Shown here: one piece after another, positions 1 through 11,270 of the stretch
How positions within the stretch are numbered: the first letter of the stretch is position 1
Layout: the number at the start of each line of letters is the position of its first letter
Assembly: GCA_003550305.1 (NCBI GenBank)
Contig: QKYT01000143.1
Span: 8,610 to 44,833, forward strand
Reading direction: 5' to 3'
Length of the DNA: 36,224 nt
Source of the DNA: Glomus cerebriforme
Taxonomy: Eukaryota; Glomeromycota; Glomeromycetes; Glomerales; Glomeraceae
The notes under the pieces: generated by a model
Told to the model about the DNA's origin: nothing
The model's input: only the letters and a program-made list of their open reading frames with translations
The model's database searches: none
Program-made: the position numbers and the translations under genes

Positions 1-1140
1 TATAAAGAGCGCCGACTGTAATAAATCTTAATAATATAATATTTTATATAGTTTTATAATATAATACATACCATTTTAATAGTTTAATATAATAAANATT
101 TTATTAGTTTATAATATTGTTTGATTTGCATAGGGAACGTCTTCAACTATTATCAATTATAAATAATATAATTCGTTAAATGAAGTAAAAAATTTCAAAT
201 TATTAAAAAATTATTTAAAAAAAAATTACTTGTATTTGCCACATCTTGATTCTTAAATATTGACTCATTACATAAGAATTAAAGTATATACAAATTGTTA
301 AACCTTGCTTTTCATGGATAAAATAATTTTTTTATGTTCTTCAAGACTTTAACGTACTAATGTTAAATGGTAATAGCTGCAGCAAACATTAAGTGATATG
401 TCAAACGGTAACAACTGTGGCAAATGGCAAGCGATACATCAAATGACAACAGCTGTGGCAAATGGCAGGAAATACGGTATGTAACAATGGCTGCGGCAAA
501 TGGCAGATGTGACGTATTGTCATGACATATGCTATAGGGTAATTACCCTAAACATAAAAAATGTCTGCAACCCTAATTATGCCTTTAAATTTAAATTTTC
601 TTTTTATAGGTTATCTTGACTTTAATATTAATTTTAAATTTAGGATAAATCTAATTGTAATCTCCTATTACATATCTTATTGTCCAGAGCGAAGCGAAGG
701 ACTATATATATTTATGCAAGGTGATAAATGATTAAAATCACGTGATGATTTCTAGTTGTCCGGATGCGTCATGTATTTGTGATATTTTGATGATTATGAT
801 AAAAATAAACATTGTGATATATTATGTATGACAAAACAGTAAACAATGTGATTGCAATACGTATGACAGTGTGACAAAATATACTGTTAGAAAAAAAAAG
901 TGGGAAATTTTTTCAAAAAAAATTTTCTTTGAACTTCTTAGCAAAATTCTAGCATTAGATTTGTAAAAATAATTACTTTTCATGCTAAATATGTATATTT
1001 TTATAATGCACTTCTTGTATATATGTAAAATATAATAAAATAAATATTTTTTTGAACACAAAATTTTTTTATGTTTATTTGTATTTATTAGATAAAATTT
1101 TCATGCAAAATAAAAGATTTTTAGGTATAGCTTTATAGCT
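1..1140. other. AT-rich non-coding stretch
   Basis: I see no convincing coding sequence. Short ORFs here lack recognisable composition or motifs. The stretch holds a degenerate ~38-bp repeat (separate entry). It also holds a GC-richer island at about 680-780 with a gtcc/ggac inverted pair and the palindromes atcacgtgat and tccgga. That island might be the tail of the Helitron to its right, but it does not show a clean Helitron terminus. Confidence 0.6.
367..505. repeat. degenerate tandem repeat, about 38 bp x 4
   Basis: Four diverged copies of a unit containing the core aacagctgtggcaaatgg start near 370, 411, 449 and 486, giving spacings of about 40, 38 and 38 bp. The units are richer in G and C than the surroundings. 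The first copy is the most diverged. I see no coding meaning. Confidence 0.6.
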
Positions 1141-1145
1141 TTATC

Positions 1146-4100
1146 TCAATTTTCTGGTATCATGGAAATTAAACGCTCTTCTTCATTTAACCTTTCTTTC
1201 AACCTTTTGTATTCTTAATATGTTAGAGCCTTTCAAAGTTAAATAGTTTGAAGAAAATATCCTCAAAGATGCGTACTCGAGATACTGCTACAAATGTAAG
1301 ACCAGCAGTAAATTCTTTATTCCTGAGATCTATTATGACTTTTTCTAACGTAAGACCCTGACTTTTATACACTATAATTGCTCATGCAAGACGTACAGGA
1401 ATTTGTAAGCGTGGACAAGAAATTCTGGATTTATCATTCCAGGTACATCGAATTGGCACAATTGGCACAACTTTTTCATCCTCTAAGCTAGCGATGGTGA
1501 GACCTTTATAATTATCAAAAGAGATCAGGACTACTATAGAGAGGGAAGGTGGTCCTTGATCTTCTTTAAATAATATGTCTTGAACAGTTCCCATTGAACC
1601 ATTAACTAACCCAGTTTCTGTCCAAAAATTTGCTGTTAGCATGACACGTGCTCCTTTTACTAGCAACAACTGTGCTTCAAGTTCATGTGCTGTATTAGAG
1701 TCAGCTTTCTTTACTTCGTTACTACCTGTATGTATAGCTTAAATTTTAGCAACAGGTGAATTTAAATATCTAAGCTGATCTATATTTACAACATTAACCT
1801 CAGACTACTTTATTAAGATGAACATAATGCGAGAGAATATTTGACATTCTGCTTCACTATGTTTATCTTCAATTCGTGCGGTAAGAGTTTTCCAGTCATT
1901 TATAGTAGATTCTCCATTGCGCAGCCTTAAGAGAATGTTTCTAAAATCTTGTTGCTCTTTAGAATTCCCTAATTGACGCTGAATAACATCGAGCTTATAA
2001 ACCTCTCTGAAATGTATATATACTGCAAAACCACTATTTGATAATGCATCTCGTTTAGTATCAGCATACATGGGAAGATCAAGTACAAATGGAAGCTGGC
2101 CAAAGTCACTGAATATAATAACCAACCTGCCACCAAATGGTTTATTATTATGCTTAGGAAAAGCTTGTTGTAGCCACTTGTCAATTAAAGCAAGCATCCA
2201 GCGTCCAATCATACTTTTCTTATCAATTATTACATATTTCACATCTTTTAATTTATCTTGTAGTTGCTTCAGCTGTTCGCCATTTAAATTGAGACGTTTG
2301 ACATCATTAATTATTGGGATTGATAACTTTTGAATGTATTGTTGTCTTGCTGATGTTAAAGGCTGCAACTCCTGTTGGTGCAAGCACAACTATAGGTGAC
2401 TTAGATACAGTTCCTACCATTTCTTGAAGTTTACTTCAGATTGCTTTTATTAGGTAGGTCTTTCCAGTTCCTGCAGTTCCCATTACAATTATCCTTAAAG
2501 GCTCAACTTGATATCCCACAAGCACATCATGGTAATGGGATTCTATTCATATGAAGACTTTCTTTTGATTATCATTTAGCGTCTGATAATCCAAGGTTAA
2601 GTGTTCTTTTTCAGAATTAATCCTGGAGTCTCCATTTAAAAATGCATTAATGTTTTTAAGGTCCATATCAGAATATCATTGTTTTGGATCATTAATCCAA
2701 TCATAATTACAATCCATGTTTCAAGATTTAAGATCAGAGGAACAATCGAAATTTGGATTTGGACCCATTTCTGCAAGTAACATCCAATTGTATCGAAGTT
2801 CGTCTTGCACATCATCTTCAATCGGTTCACCTTCCTCCTCATCAATAAAGTCATTTTCTGCATCATCTATAGGTGGTCCAAGTAAGTCATTTGGGTCGGC
2901 ATTGATTTCCTCAAGATGGTGATCATATAAAGCTAACCATTCAAGAATGCAATTTATTTTAACTCTTAAAAATTTCAGTGGCGAACGTGAAGAACTACTT
3001 TCATATGACAGAATTCTTCCCATTGAGAACCTTTATGCAGTGGTGATAGACGTGGAAAAATTCGCACAATATTTTCTTTTTGATACTTCTTCCATTGATT
3101 TTTGATCAATTTATGTGTTAGGTGAAGCCGAAATATTATGAATTCTTTGAGCTCGGTAGGTCGATCCCAATATGTTTTCAAAGGTAATTTTTCTGTTCAT
3201 CCTGATTCACCATCTGTAAAAAATTCTTCATTTTCTTCAGTACCACAAATCCACCTTGGTGCTTCCTTGTTAAGATTCAAGAAAACAAATTGATGACTTG
3301 AATGGTAAAGAGGAATTCTGAGAAGAATATGACAGGTTTCTTGAGCAGAGATGTCCCATTCAGTAACACTATGTAGAAGCAGCTTTTGGACCGGGGTAAG
3401 TAATGGATCTTCTAGTTGACTTTCGCAAAGAATTCGATCTAATATATCTGAAAAGGTAGCCAATTGTGGTTCTGCTTTGCTTGCATACTTTGAAATGTAT
3501 TGCAGCATGACATGTATGCTTAAAATTAGCTTAAAATTCACGTTAGCTCGCCAACCCTATAGTTGAAGTCGGCTATGTGGGTTGACATATGGATCATTTC
3601 TTGCAGTTACAAGCTCTGGTTGCCCATGATCATCATCTCGCATNAATATTTGTTNATTAATTTCCTTAGGATATCCAAACCTGCAGAATTGTTTTCCTTC
3701 TCAGTTGATATGAAGACAATANATAGGACTACATNGTGTATGTCTTTGTAATTTGTTAATCAAGTCGATATAGTCCTATTGGTCATCNCNTAATTCAATA
3801 CCNCTTTTTTNANATGGATGCTGTTCAGGAACAGGCATATCAAGTCCTGGATTTATCATTGTGACTAAATTATCAAGGTATTGTACAACTTCGTTCATTT
3901 TGTTTTCATTTTCCTTCATGTGTTTCCACTNTATTGAAGNCGCATTTTTAATTTTTCCGATTACATGTACATGAACACTTTCACGATGCTGCCATTCGAA
4001 CCTATACCACCAATNCTCCAAATCCCATCTTTGTCTTAAAACATCGTTTAAAAAAATTTCAAATCNCTTATCNAAAAACCAGACCNNGATGTGAGGATTG

Positions 4101-5808
4101 TCAACAATGTTTTGTTGATGGTTGTTGGCTGAAGCTTCAGAATTTCCGTTAGATGGCATAAGTTGGTGAAGCTCTGGCCAATGTAAATCAGCAGCGCTAA
4201 ATGTTAAGAAGACCAGGTCTTGTGATCCTATTTGTTTGATCATATCGGATAGTTCATAACGTCGCAAATTTCAAAACTGTCTAAATTCACGTAATCCTTT
4301 ACCATATCGCATAATTTTATCAGCAAAATGACTTTTACCCGAAGCAATTCTTTCTTGTATGTCTATAACAGTGATCTGGGCATCAGTTAGGTTCTGTCTA
4401 ACATAAACTCTTCCTTCTTGCAGTACTCGCCATCTCATCTGTAAATTTAGCACAAAGTATCTCCATCAGGCATGACACGCAAATCTCCCATCTTTATACA
4501 GAAGTAGATGTCTAAAGTATTCAGCAGGTTTAACATCTCTAATTCGTTCTGTACAAAGTTCTGCACATCCAGTTGGGTATAAAGTTGGAAATGCGCATGC
4601 AATATACCCTGGCGTCTGGAATTCATTGACGGGAATGTTGTTTATTTGTGGCCACATAATAGGATTGTTCTCATTCTGTATACGATCAAGGGTATCATTA
4701 ATAGCAACGTTTTCGCGATGAGTTGAAGGGAGAAGTGAAACAAAGGTGCGTGTAATCACATCATCTTCATTTTTTTCATCAGAATCTTCTGCAATAATTT
4801 GAGCATTTTGAAGCTGACCATCAATTGAGCTATCAATTGGTAAGGATTGAAAAACTTCAAAATTAATGATTATGTCAGCATAGTAATAATTGTTTTCCTT
4901 CAACCAATTTAATGCAAGAGCCACCTTATCACAACGAACTTTAAAATCTCTAAATGCTTCCGAATTACTTGCAGATTGGTGACATATGACTAGAACATCT
5001 AATGATGATGGTTATCGAGAAAGCTTTTTGGCAAATTCTTGAACATCTTAAGAAAAGTTGATTACATTTTCACGATAGCCATATTGTCCTCCACGAAGCT
5101 TATAGACTGATATTACGGAAAAAATACGCGCAATCAACATTTTCTCAATTTCTATGAGATCTTGAAGTTCTTCGGGTACTTCGCACAGGTCCATTTTGTT
5201 TTCTGCTGAGAACTTTTTTGGAAATGTCTTTTCAGTATTGCAATATCAGCATTTCTCTTTCACAAGTACTATAAATGGGAAGCTTTCATTACAAGTAAGG
5301 CAAAGCATATGCCTGAATTTATCAACTTTGTTGTGAAACTTCTTAAGAAGATTTCATTCAGATTCACTTAGAACATCCAGCCTATCTGCACCATCGTGGG
5401 CTTGGGCTTTACAGGCTTGGCTTGACTCTTGATGATGCTCTTACTGCAGGTGCTGCAGATTTGGATGCTACGGTTGTTGCGGCTGCGATTGTTGCTGTTG
5501 TTGCTATTGTTGCGGATTCAAGTCTTGATTTATTGAAATATTTTGGAGATTCTTTAGGTGAGTTCTTCGATTATGATAACTATTTAGACTTTTTTGCATT
5601 ATTCGTCAGTTTCCATTGCTAACTTTATGCATTTTCGTTCTTTGTCACATGCAAGGCACGCCTCTTGTTCTTCAGCATTTTTCCTTGCTCTTTTTTGCTT
5701 CTTGTTCTCGCGCTCCTTTGCAAGACATATTTCATGCTGTCTAGATGTTTTGTTCTTTATAGCTTCACATTTTCGAAGAGTGTCATGGCTTATAAATTCA
5801 TTCTCCAT
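1146..5808 (-). pseudogene. Helitron Rep/PIF1-like helicase, decayed
   Basis: This is a relic of a Helitron transposase, which would join a HUH-type Rep nuclease to a PIF1-family 5'-3' DNA helicase for rolling-circle transposition. Read from 5808 downward it shows a charged N-terminus rich in K/R/E, a Gln-rich linker (about 5520-5430), a cysteine-containing region (about 5320-5220), a Helitron-like N domain (about 4270-3780), an HVH pair near 3966-3977 and a Y2 motif YISKY near 3490-3506. The helicase follows: Walker A GTAGTGKTYL near 2460-2490, a Walker B region reading IIDKKSM (E replaced by K), SDFGQLPFV where GDFGQLPPV is expected, and the C-terminal KSQGLTLE and VAVSRVR motifs (about 1360-1270). 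Many in-frame stops and several frameshifts break it, including W-to-TGA just before the AIIVYKSQG segment and a shift near 1225. Reading through that shift gives a natural stop at 1146-1148. Ns lie at 3644-4087. It is not functional. The domain calls are firm; the element's ends are not defined. Confidence 0.88.
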
Positions 5809-7036
5809 TATGTTTGCTAAAGAAATTTCATAATGACTTGATGTGGCTTTTTGTTAAATGAACATCACATAACATAATCAGCAGGTTAAATTACTATATT
5901 TATTTTTAACGCTTTAAAATCATGTATGAAAAATGGTTAATTATTACAAATTTGGTTAATGATAAATTTATTATTTGCAAATTACAATTATTGTTAACTT
6001 TTAATATACAATTATTATTTAAATTATCATGCCATTATAAATTAAACTTTTATAACACTATTAACTTTTGTATTAGACTTTTATAGATAAACTAGCTAGA
6101 ATTTACTCATGGTGATTGGTAAGAGGAATTAGTTATCATCATTTAATTGAAGATTATATTTTGGTATGCATAATTAGCTAATCACATGACATTGACTTAC
6201 GGTCAATTATTATTACAAATTTAGTTAAATTGAATACAATAAGCTATCTATTCTAATTTTAAATTTCTGAAAAATTAAAAAATTGGGATTTAATATTTTA
6301 TTATAAAAATAAAAGGTACTATTTAAATTTTATTCACAATGTCATATAAATGCACTAATATCAATTAGGCGAGATAATTTACGCTGAACTCGCTCTGGAC
6401 TCACAACGGTTTCCGTTTCCTAGTTGTACTAAAGTAAACATATATGTTGTACATCAGATGATGATTTACATCAGATATCAACTGTATTTTTTAAAGGAGG
6501 TTATTTCCACAACCATGAATCTGATTGGATTGAAATTTCAAAATTATACATTTATAAATATGATAAATAATTTTGCTTAATCAATCAATACATTAATACC
6601 AAAAATTTTAAAGTTTAATTACCAAAGTCTTAAAATAATATTATATGTAATATATCACTCTTTATTAATTATATTTATATGAAAATTTCAGAATATATTT
6701 AATTTATTATGCTGCACAAGTTTACTTATAAAATTAAAGACAGTTTAATTAATAATAAAAAAGTTTACTTAGAGTGAAATGTTCAAAATCGACATCTAAC
6801 ACGCGTCAGCTGTCAACTAACGCAAATCGCCATTTGATGCACAACATATACATGAATAAAATAATAAAATATATAGATCTCATTTCTATTTAGTTTACAT
6901 AAATAGAAATTTAAAAAGTAAAAACTAATCTAAATACCTAAACTATAAATCTAAAATAAAAATATATCCAATAAACTATTTCGCTATAAGAAGTAGCAAC
7001 CAGGTTGACCATCCAAAGAATATCCCCTCTAATCTC
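5809..7036. other. AT-rich non-coding stretch
   Basis: No gene is supported. The sequence is mostly A/T, with a slightly GC-richer patch at about 6370-6430 (ctcgctctggactc) and another at about 6790-6835. The 5' terminus of the Helitron should lie here, but I could not place it. The 3' untranslated part of the LINE relic to the right may also be included. Confidence 0.5.
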
Positions 7037-10000
7037 TTAAAATAAGTTAAAGGAGAGCCAAAATCTAATCCTTCGAACTATCAGATCCATTAGAGAGACC
7101 AAATGGTTCAAAAGTTTATTCCAAGATGTTCCTAAAGAAAATGCTTTAACAAGTAAGTTCAGAACAAAGGCTGAGGTTGGCAATGGAAGTCTTAAAATTC
7201 GAGCAACATCAGCAGAATCACGTGATATTATTGAGTCTCTTGTAGGCAGCGTAGAGGACATAATGTGGCAATAAGGAAGCCAGGTCTGGTGAAAAAAATC
7301 TCTTTGAAAAGAATCTACCGCAGAGCATAAGAGAAGCCTAATAGAAGCGGTAGAAAATCCTTTTGAAAGAAGGAAAGAAGAAAAAGCACATGGAATAAAT
7401 TCTTGTAAAAGAAAAAGAGGTCAGGAAACAGGTGAAGGAACAACTGTAGGCCAAAAGCCCAAGGTAAGAAATTCTGAGCGATAAGAGAACTCTGAAATAT
7501 CATGATTAAGACATTTAGACCAAGAAGTCGCAATAGAATCTAAAAAATGAGATTTAAATTCAATAAAAAGACTGAAAAAATTGGTGTGAGGTAACAGAGG
7601 TGCATCCAAAAAGGAAGTCACGTCAACCATAAAGGAGCACTTAACCAAGTGAAGAAAAGATTCAGGATGAGTATTACAAAAGAAACAAAGGAGTTCCTGA
7701 GGAAGATAACAAGAACATCTTGCAACAATTATATCCATGATAGGGAGCTCAAAAGTTGTAATTTGAATTTAAAAGAAATATGTGTAGAGTAATGTTCCTG
7801 AGCTTTGGAGAGGGATAGTTCTGAAAGAGAAATAAAAGCAGTTAAAGCAGACCATGTCAAGTTCCAGTTAATAATAGGAACCAATGGTAATAAGTAAGCA
7901 ACCCGATTCAAAGAAACAAAATTAATAAATTCAATAAAAGAAATATACTAGGAAAAAGAAGAACAAAAAGAAAATCAACATGAATATCGTGATAACAAAA
8001 GAAAACCAACAAACAGGAATCAAAGTTCAAAGAAATCTTTGGTAAATGATCATAATCAGAATTGTTCATAATAGCATGAGCAAGAGAGTCTGAGTGATTG
8101 TATAAAAATTATCTGAATGGGAAGGTACTTTGTACAAAGTAAAAGATAAATGCTTGGAAGAAATAAAATGATTAAGAATCGACCATAAAGAATAACAATT
8201 ACTATTTTTTCAAAATGGAAAGGATAGAGAAAAGGAGAGGGAATTAATATCCTTAATAACAGAAGACGAGTCTGTATAAATGTATAACTGAACATTAACA
8301 GGCATAATTGAGCAAAGCAGAATCAGAGGAGCTAATTTAGAAATAAAAGAAATAGTGGTAGGATAGTCAAAAGGAAAGGCAAAACTATCTAGCATGAGAT
8401 CATTAAAGATAGATTGAATTCAAGTATAACTTAGATGAGGGAAGTCATTAACGAGCTTGAATGAACCATCAATATAAAAATGGTAAGTATTTGAAGGAAA
8501 TACCCAGAAATGAGTAGAGTTCACAACGAATTGAAGAGGAGATGATGGAGGTAAAGTTCTATCAAAATTTGGAGAAATTGCCAGCTTAGAAAATAAAGAA
8601 TTAAGTTAAGAAGCAACTGTCTTAACAGAAATTTTAAAGGACATGGTATTTAAATGTTTGAGCTGGTATTTGGAAATACTTGGCAAAACAATAGTAAAAG
8701 AAAGGTCAATAAAAAAGAAATAAAAGATAGAGCCTAATTTCTTTTTTTGAGAGGAGTAAAGAAGTCCTGATAATGATAATTCAAGTCATAACTCAGATAC
8801 TGTTGAAGAGTAAGAAGTTGAGAAACAGAAGTATAAGAGGAACCAGAATTAGGAACCGGGATCCAATGGTCAATAATAGCAGAATGAAATCTGGGAATGA
8901 ATTTAAAAATATAACCAAAATAAGAGTGGGAAATGCCAGAAATCTAATTGGCAATTTAATGGAAGCCAAAATGCTTATTAGGATGGTTAAAAGGAATAGT
9001 TTGATAGAAAACATTAAGGAGATCTATAACATTCAAGACAAATTCTGGACGAAGATGACTGGAAGCATGAGGGTTAGCACAGGTTTTGGAAATAGTAAAA
9101 GTATACCAATGAGGAGGTATGACATGTTGATGAAAGGAGTATCAATAAAAAAGTTCTTTCCAATCTATCAAATACGTACCATTATGTGAAAAAAGCTGAG
9201 AGAAAAATAAAATAGATTTATTATGAAGAAAAGAAAGACATTTAGGGTGGAACGAAAACAAAATATCATGAATAGGAACAAAGCCACTCGTAATCAGGAA
9301 AAGTAAGGGAGAGGAAGGGTTAAAATCAAAGGCAAAATTATTAAGCCGAAGATGTCTTAATACATTGAAAATGAAATTATTCTTAGAATTAGAGAATGAG
9401 GATCAAGGAAACCAATCTGTAATAGAAAGAGGAGATAAAAGGGTCTATAAAGCATCTTGTAAAGAAGCAATACGTATAGATAAAATAGTTGATAACTAAG
9501 AAGAGGAATTAAAATCATTAAACAGGTCAATGTTCGCTTGTTTTAAAAGTTCATAATGAAGAGAATAAATATTGAAATATTTAGAAGAAAATAAAACAGC
9601 ATCTGGGAAAGTATAAGCAAATTTAAATTTATTTTTAAATAAATATTTAAACGGAAACTAAAAGTAGAACACTTCGAAGGGAAAATAAAAGTAACTTGGA
9701 AACAAAATAAAATCTTGGGAAACAAAACAGTATTATGGAGATATGAAAGTTGAGCTGGAGAAATACATTTGAAATGCAATACTTCATTGAAAATAGCATA
9801 ATTCTTTTAATTTGGGAATAAACAAAAGAATTATTTAGGTGAAGATTAAACCATATGCCTAAAAATCAAAAAGAAGACGAAAGAAAAATTGGGAAAATAG
9901 TAATAAAATCAGAAATATGATCAAAAAAAATAAAATCTGAAGAATGAGAAGAAATAGGAAAGATAAGTGGAGCTGTGAATATGATAACGTTAGACGTTAA

Positions 10001-10140
10001 AACATACTTTTTGTGGTTGGCAGATGTATTATTTAAGTAATAAAATTCTTCAGTTATACTTAAAAATTTAGCCAAGCTATCAAAGGAAGAGAAAATTAAT
10101 ATTAGTAGAGTTTTTTTTTTAATAAATTTATAATATATAA
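7037..10140 (-). pseudogene. LINE ORF2 3' half (RT thumb, RNase H, zinc finger), decayed
   Basis: This is a degenerate, 5'-truncated non-LTR retrotransposon reading right to left. From about 10090 it begins just after where the RT YADD box would be: a segment ending NHKKYVL, then LGIWFN and QLSYLHNTVLFPKILF, which fit RT thumb/connection sequence. A linker follows with VPIHDILFSFHPKCLSFLHN (about 9280). RNase H-like motifs come next: YIDGSF near 8460, YTDSSSV near 8275, and KVPSHSDN followed, after a frameshift, by SDSLAHA near 8090. The C-terminus has a CX2CX8HX3C zinc-finger-like motif (CFFC...HLVKC, about 7690-7640) and a tail ending at 7037. It is broken by many stops and frameshifts. It is clearly a different sequence from the LINE at 11-18.5 kb but has the same domain order. 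I found no poly(A) tract or target-site duplication. The plus-strand open frame at 8773-9189 is a shadow of this region. Confidence 0.72.
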
Positions 10141-10150
10141 TTTTGGCCAA

Positions 10151-11054
10151 AATTATATTAATTTCAGCTGAAATTGCAAAATCAAACCTTAATTTTTACA
10201 ATTATCTACAATATTGCAAATTACAATTATTTTGCAATTTCTATTTGTAGATATATTTTTAACTATAGGATTATAACAAATTTTTTAAAGATTTTGATTG
10301 GTTAGTTTATTATAACAAGAGAATTTTAAATAAATTTAATTGGTTAAAGATCATATGTTAGATAAAATTTACTATATTAAAAGTTTGCTATATTTAGATT
10401 TAACTGTATTGTTAAATAAATTTTTTAAAAAAAAGCTATATAATTCTCTTTAATACAATTTAATTTAACAAGTGATATTTATTATATTCTAAAAGGTCAA
10501 ATTATAAAGATAAGCTTTTCAGTTTAATGAAAATTATCTTAAATAATATTATTTTCTTAATTTATTTTAATAATAAATAAAGATATAAATTATAAACTAC
10601 AATAATATTATTTTTTAATAAATGCAAGTTATAGTATTTTTCTATATATAGTATTTTTCTCTCTTTTATATGAAAAAAAATTCATTTTCTATGATATTAT
10701 TATTTTAAAAATTTTTGATTATAATATAAGTATGAATTATAGATTTAATAGTATAAAATCAATTTATATTATATAGTAATTCCAAATCACTTATTTAACT
10801 ATAATATAAAATAATTTCTAATAGCTATTTCTTTAATTAGTTAAAAAATCAAGCCAATTACTTATATAATTTTGAAAAATTGTTATTAATATATTTATAA
10901 GTAGTTTTTTTAAATTTAATTCAAATTTAATTTAAGATTTATAAAATCTATCTTATAATTATTTTTATTTTATAAATTTTGTTATTTTTATTATAATAAA
11001 AAAAAATTATATATATCAAATATATAAATCATGAAATATTTGATAAAAATTAAT
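10151..11054. other. very AT-rich spacer
   Basis: Almost pure A/T with homopolymer runs and no coding signal on either strand. It separates two LINE relics. A perfect 16-bp palindrome (aattttggccaaaatt) lies at its left edge, 10139-10154. Confidence 0.6.
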
Positions 11055-11071
11055 TAGGTTTATATTATATT
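11055..11071. repeat. target-site duplication, left copy
   Basis: TAGGTTTATATTATATT here matches 18475-18491 exactly (17 bp). It abuts the T-run that is the poly(A) tail of the minus-strand LINE. The last T is ambiguous because it could belong to the tail. Confidence 0.85.
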
Positions 11072-11270
11072 TTTTTTTTTTAAGACAAGTTAATCATATT
11101 TATTATAATTATTGAAGTTCTAAAAAGAATACATAATTACGAAAGATAAATTACGAATATACCCTCTATAAAAGAAAAGCATAACTTGTCACGCAAAGAG
11201 TAGATTCAAAAAGAAAGTCTTGTTACCAAGAACTAACCTCAATCATTATCTAAACTTTCTGACCTTGTAC

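Noticed and set aside
752..764. CTAG on the minus strand with a tccgga palindrome beside it, as a Helitron 3' end
   Set aside because: The base after CTAG is A, not the usual T, the hairpin is tiny, and no matching 5' TC end was found.
5422..5622. Plus-strand Ala/Val-rich open frame
   Set aside because: It is the antisense of a CAA/CAG-rich Gln linker in the Helitron protein.
8773..9189. 138-codon plus-strand open frame
   Set aside because: The minus strand here reads as LINE linker sequence continuous with the flanking motifs; the plus frame is basic and low in complexity.
10139..10154. Perfect 16-bp palindrome aattttggccaaaatt
   Set aside because: Isolated and mostly A/T; one such palindrome is not surprising in DNA of this composition.
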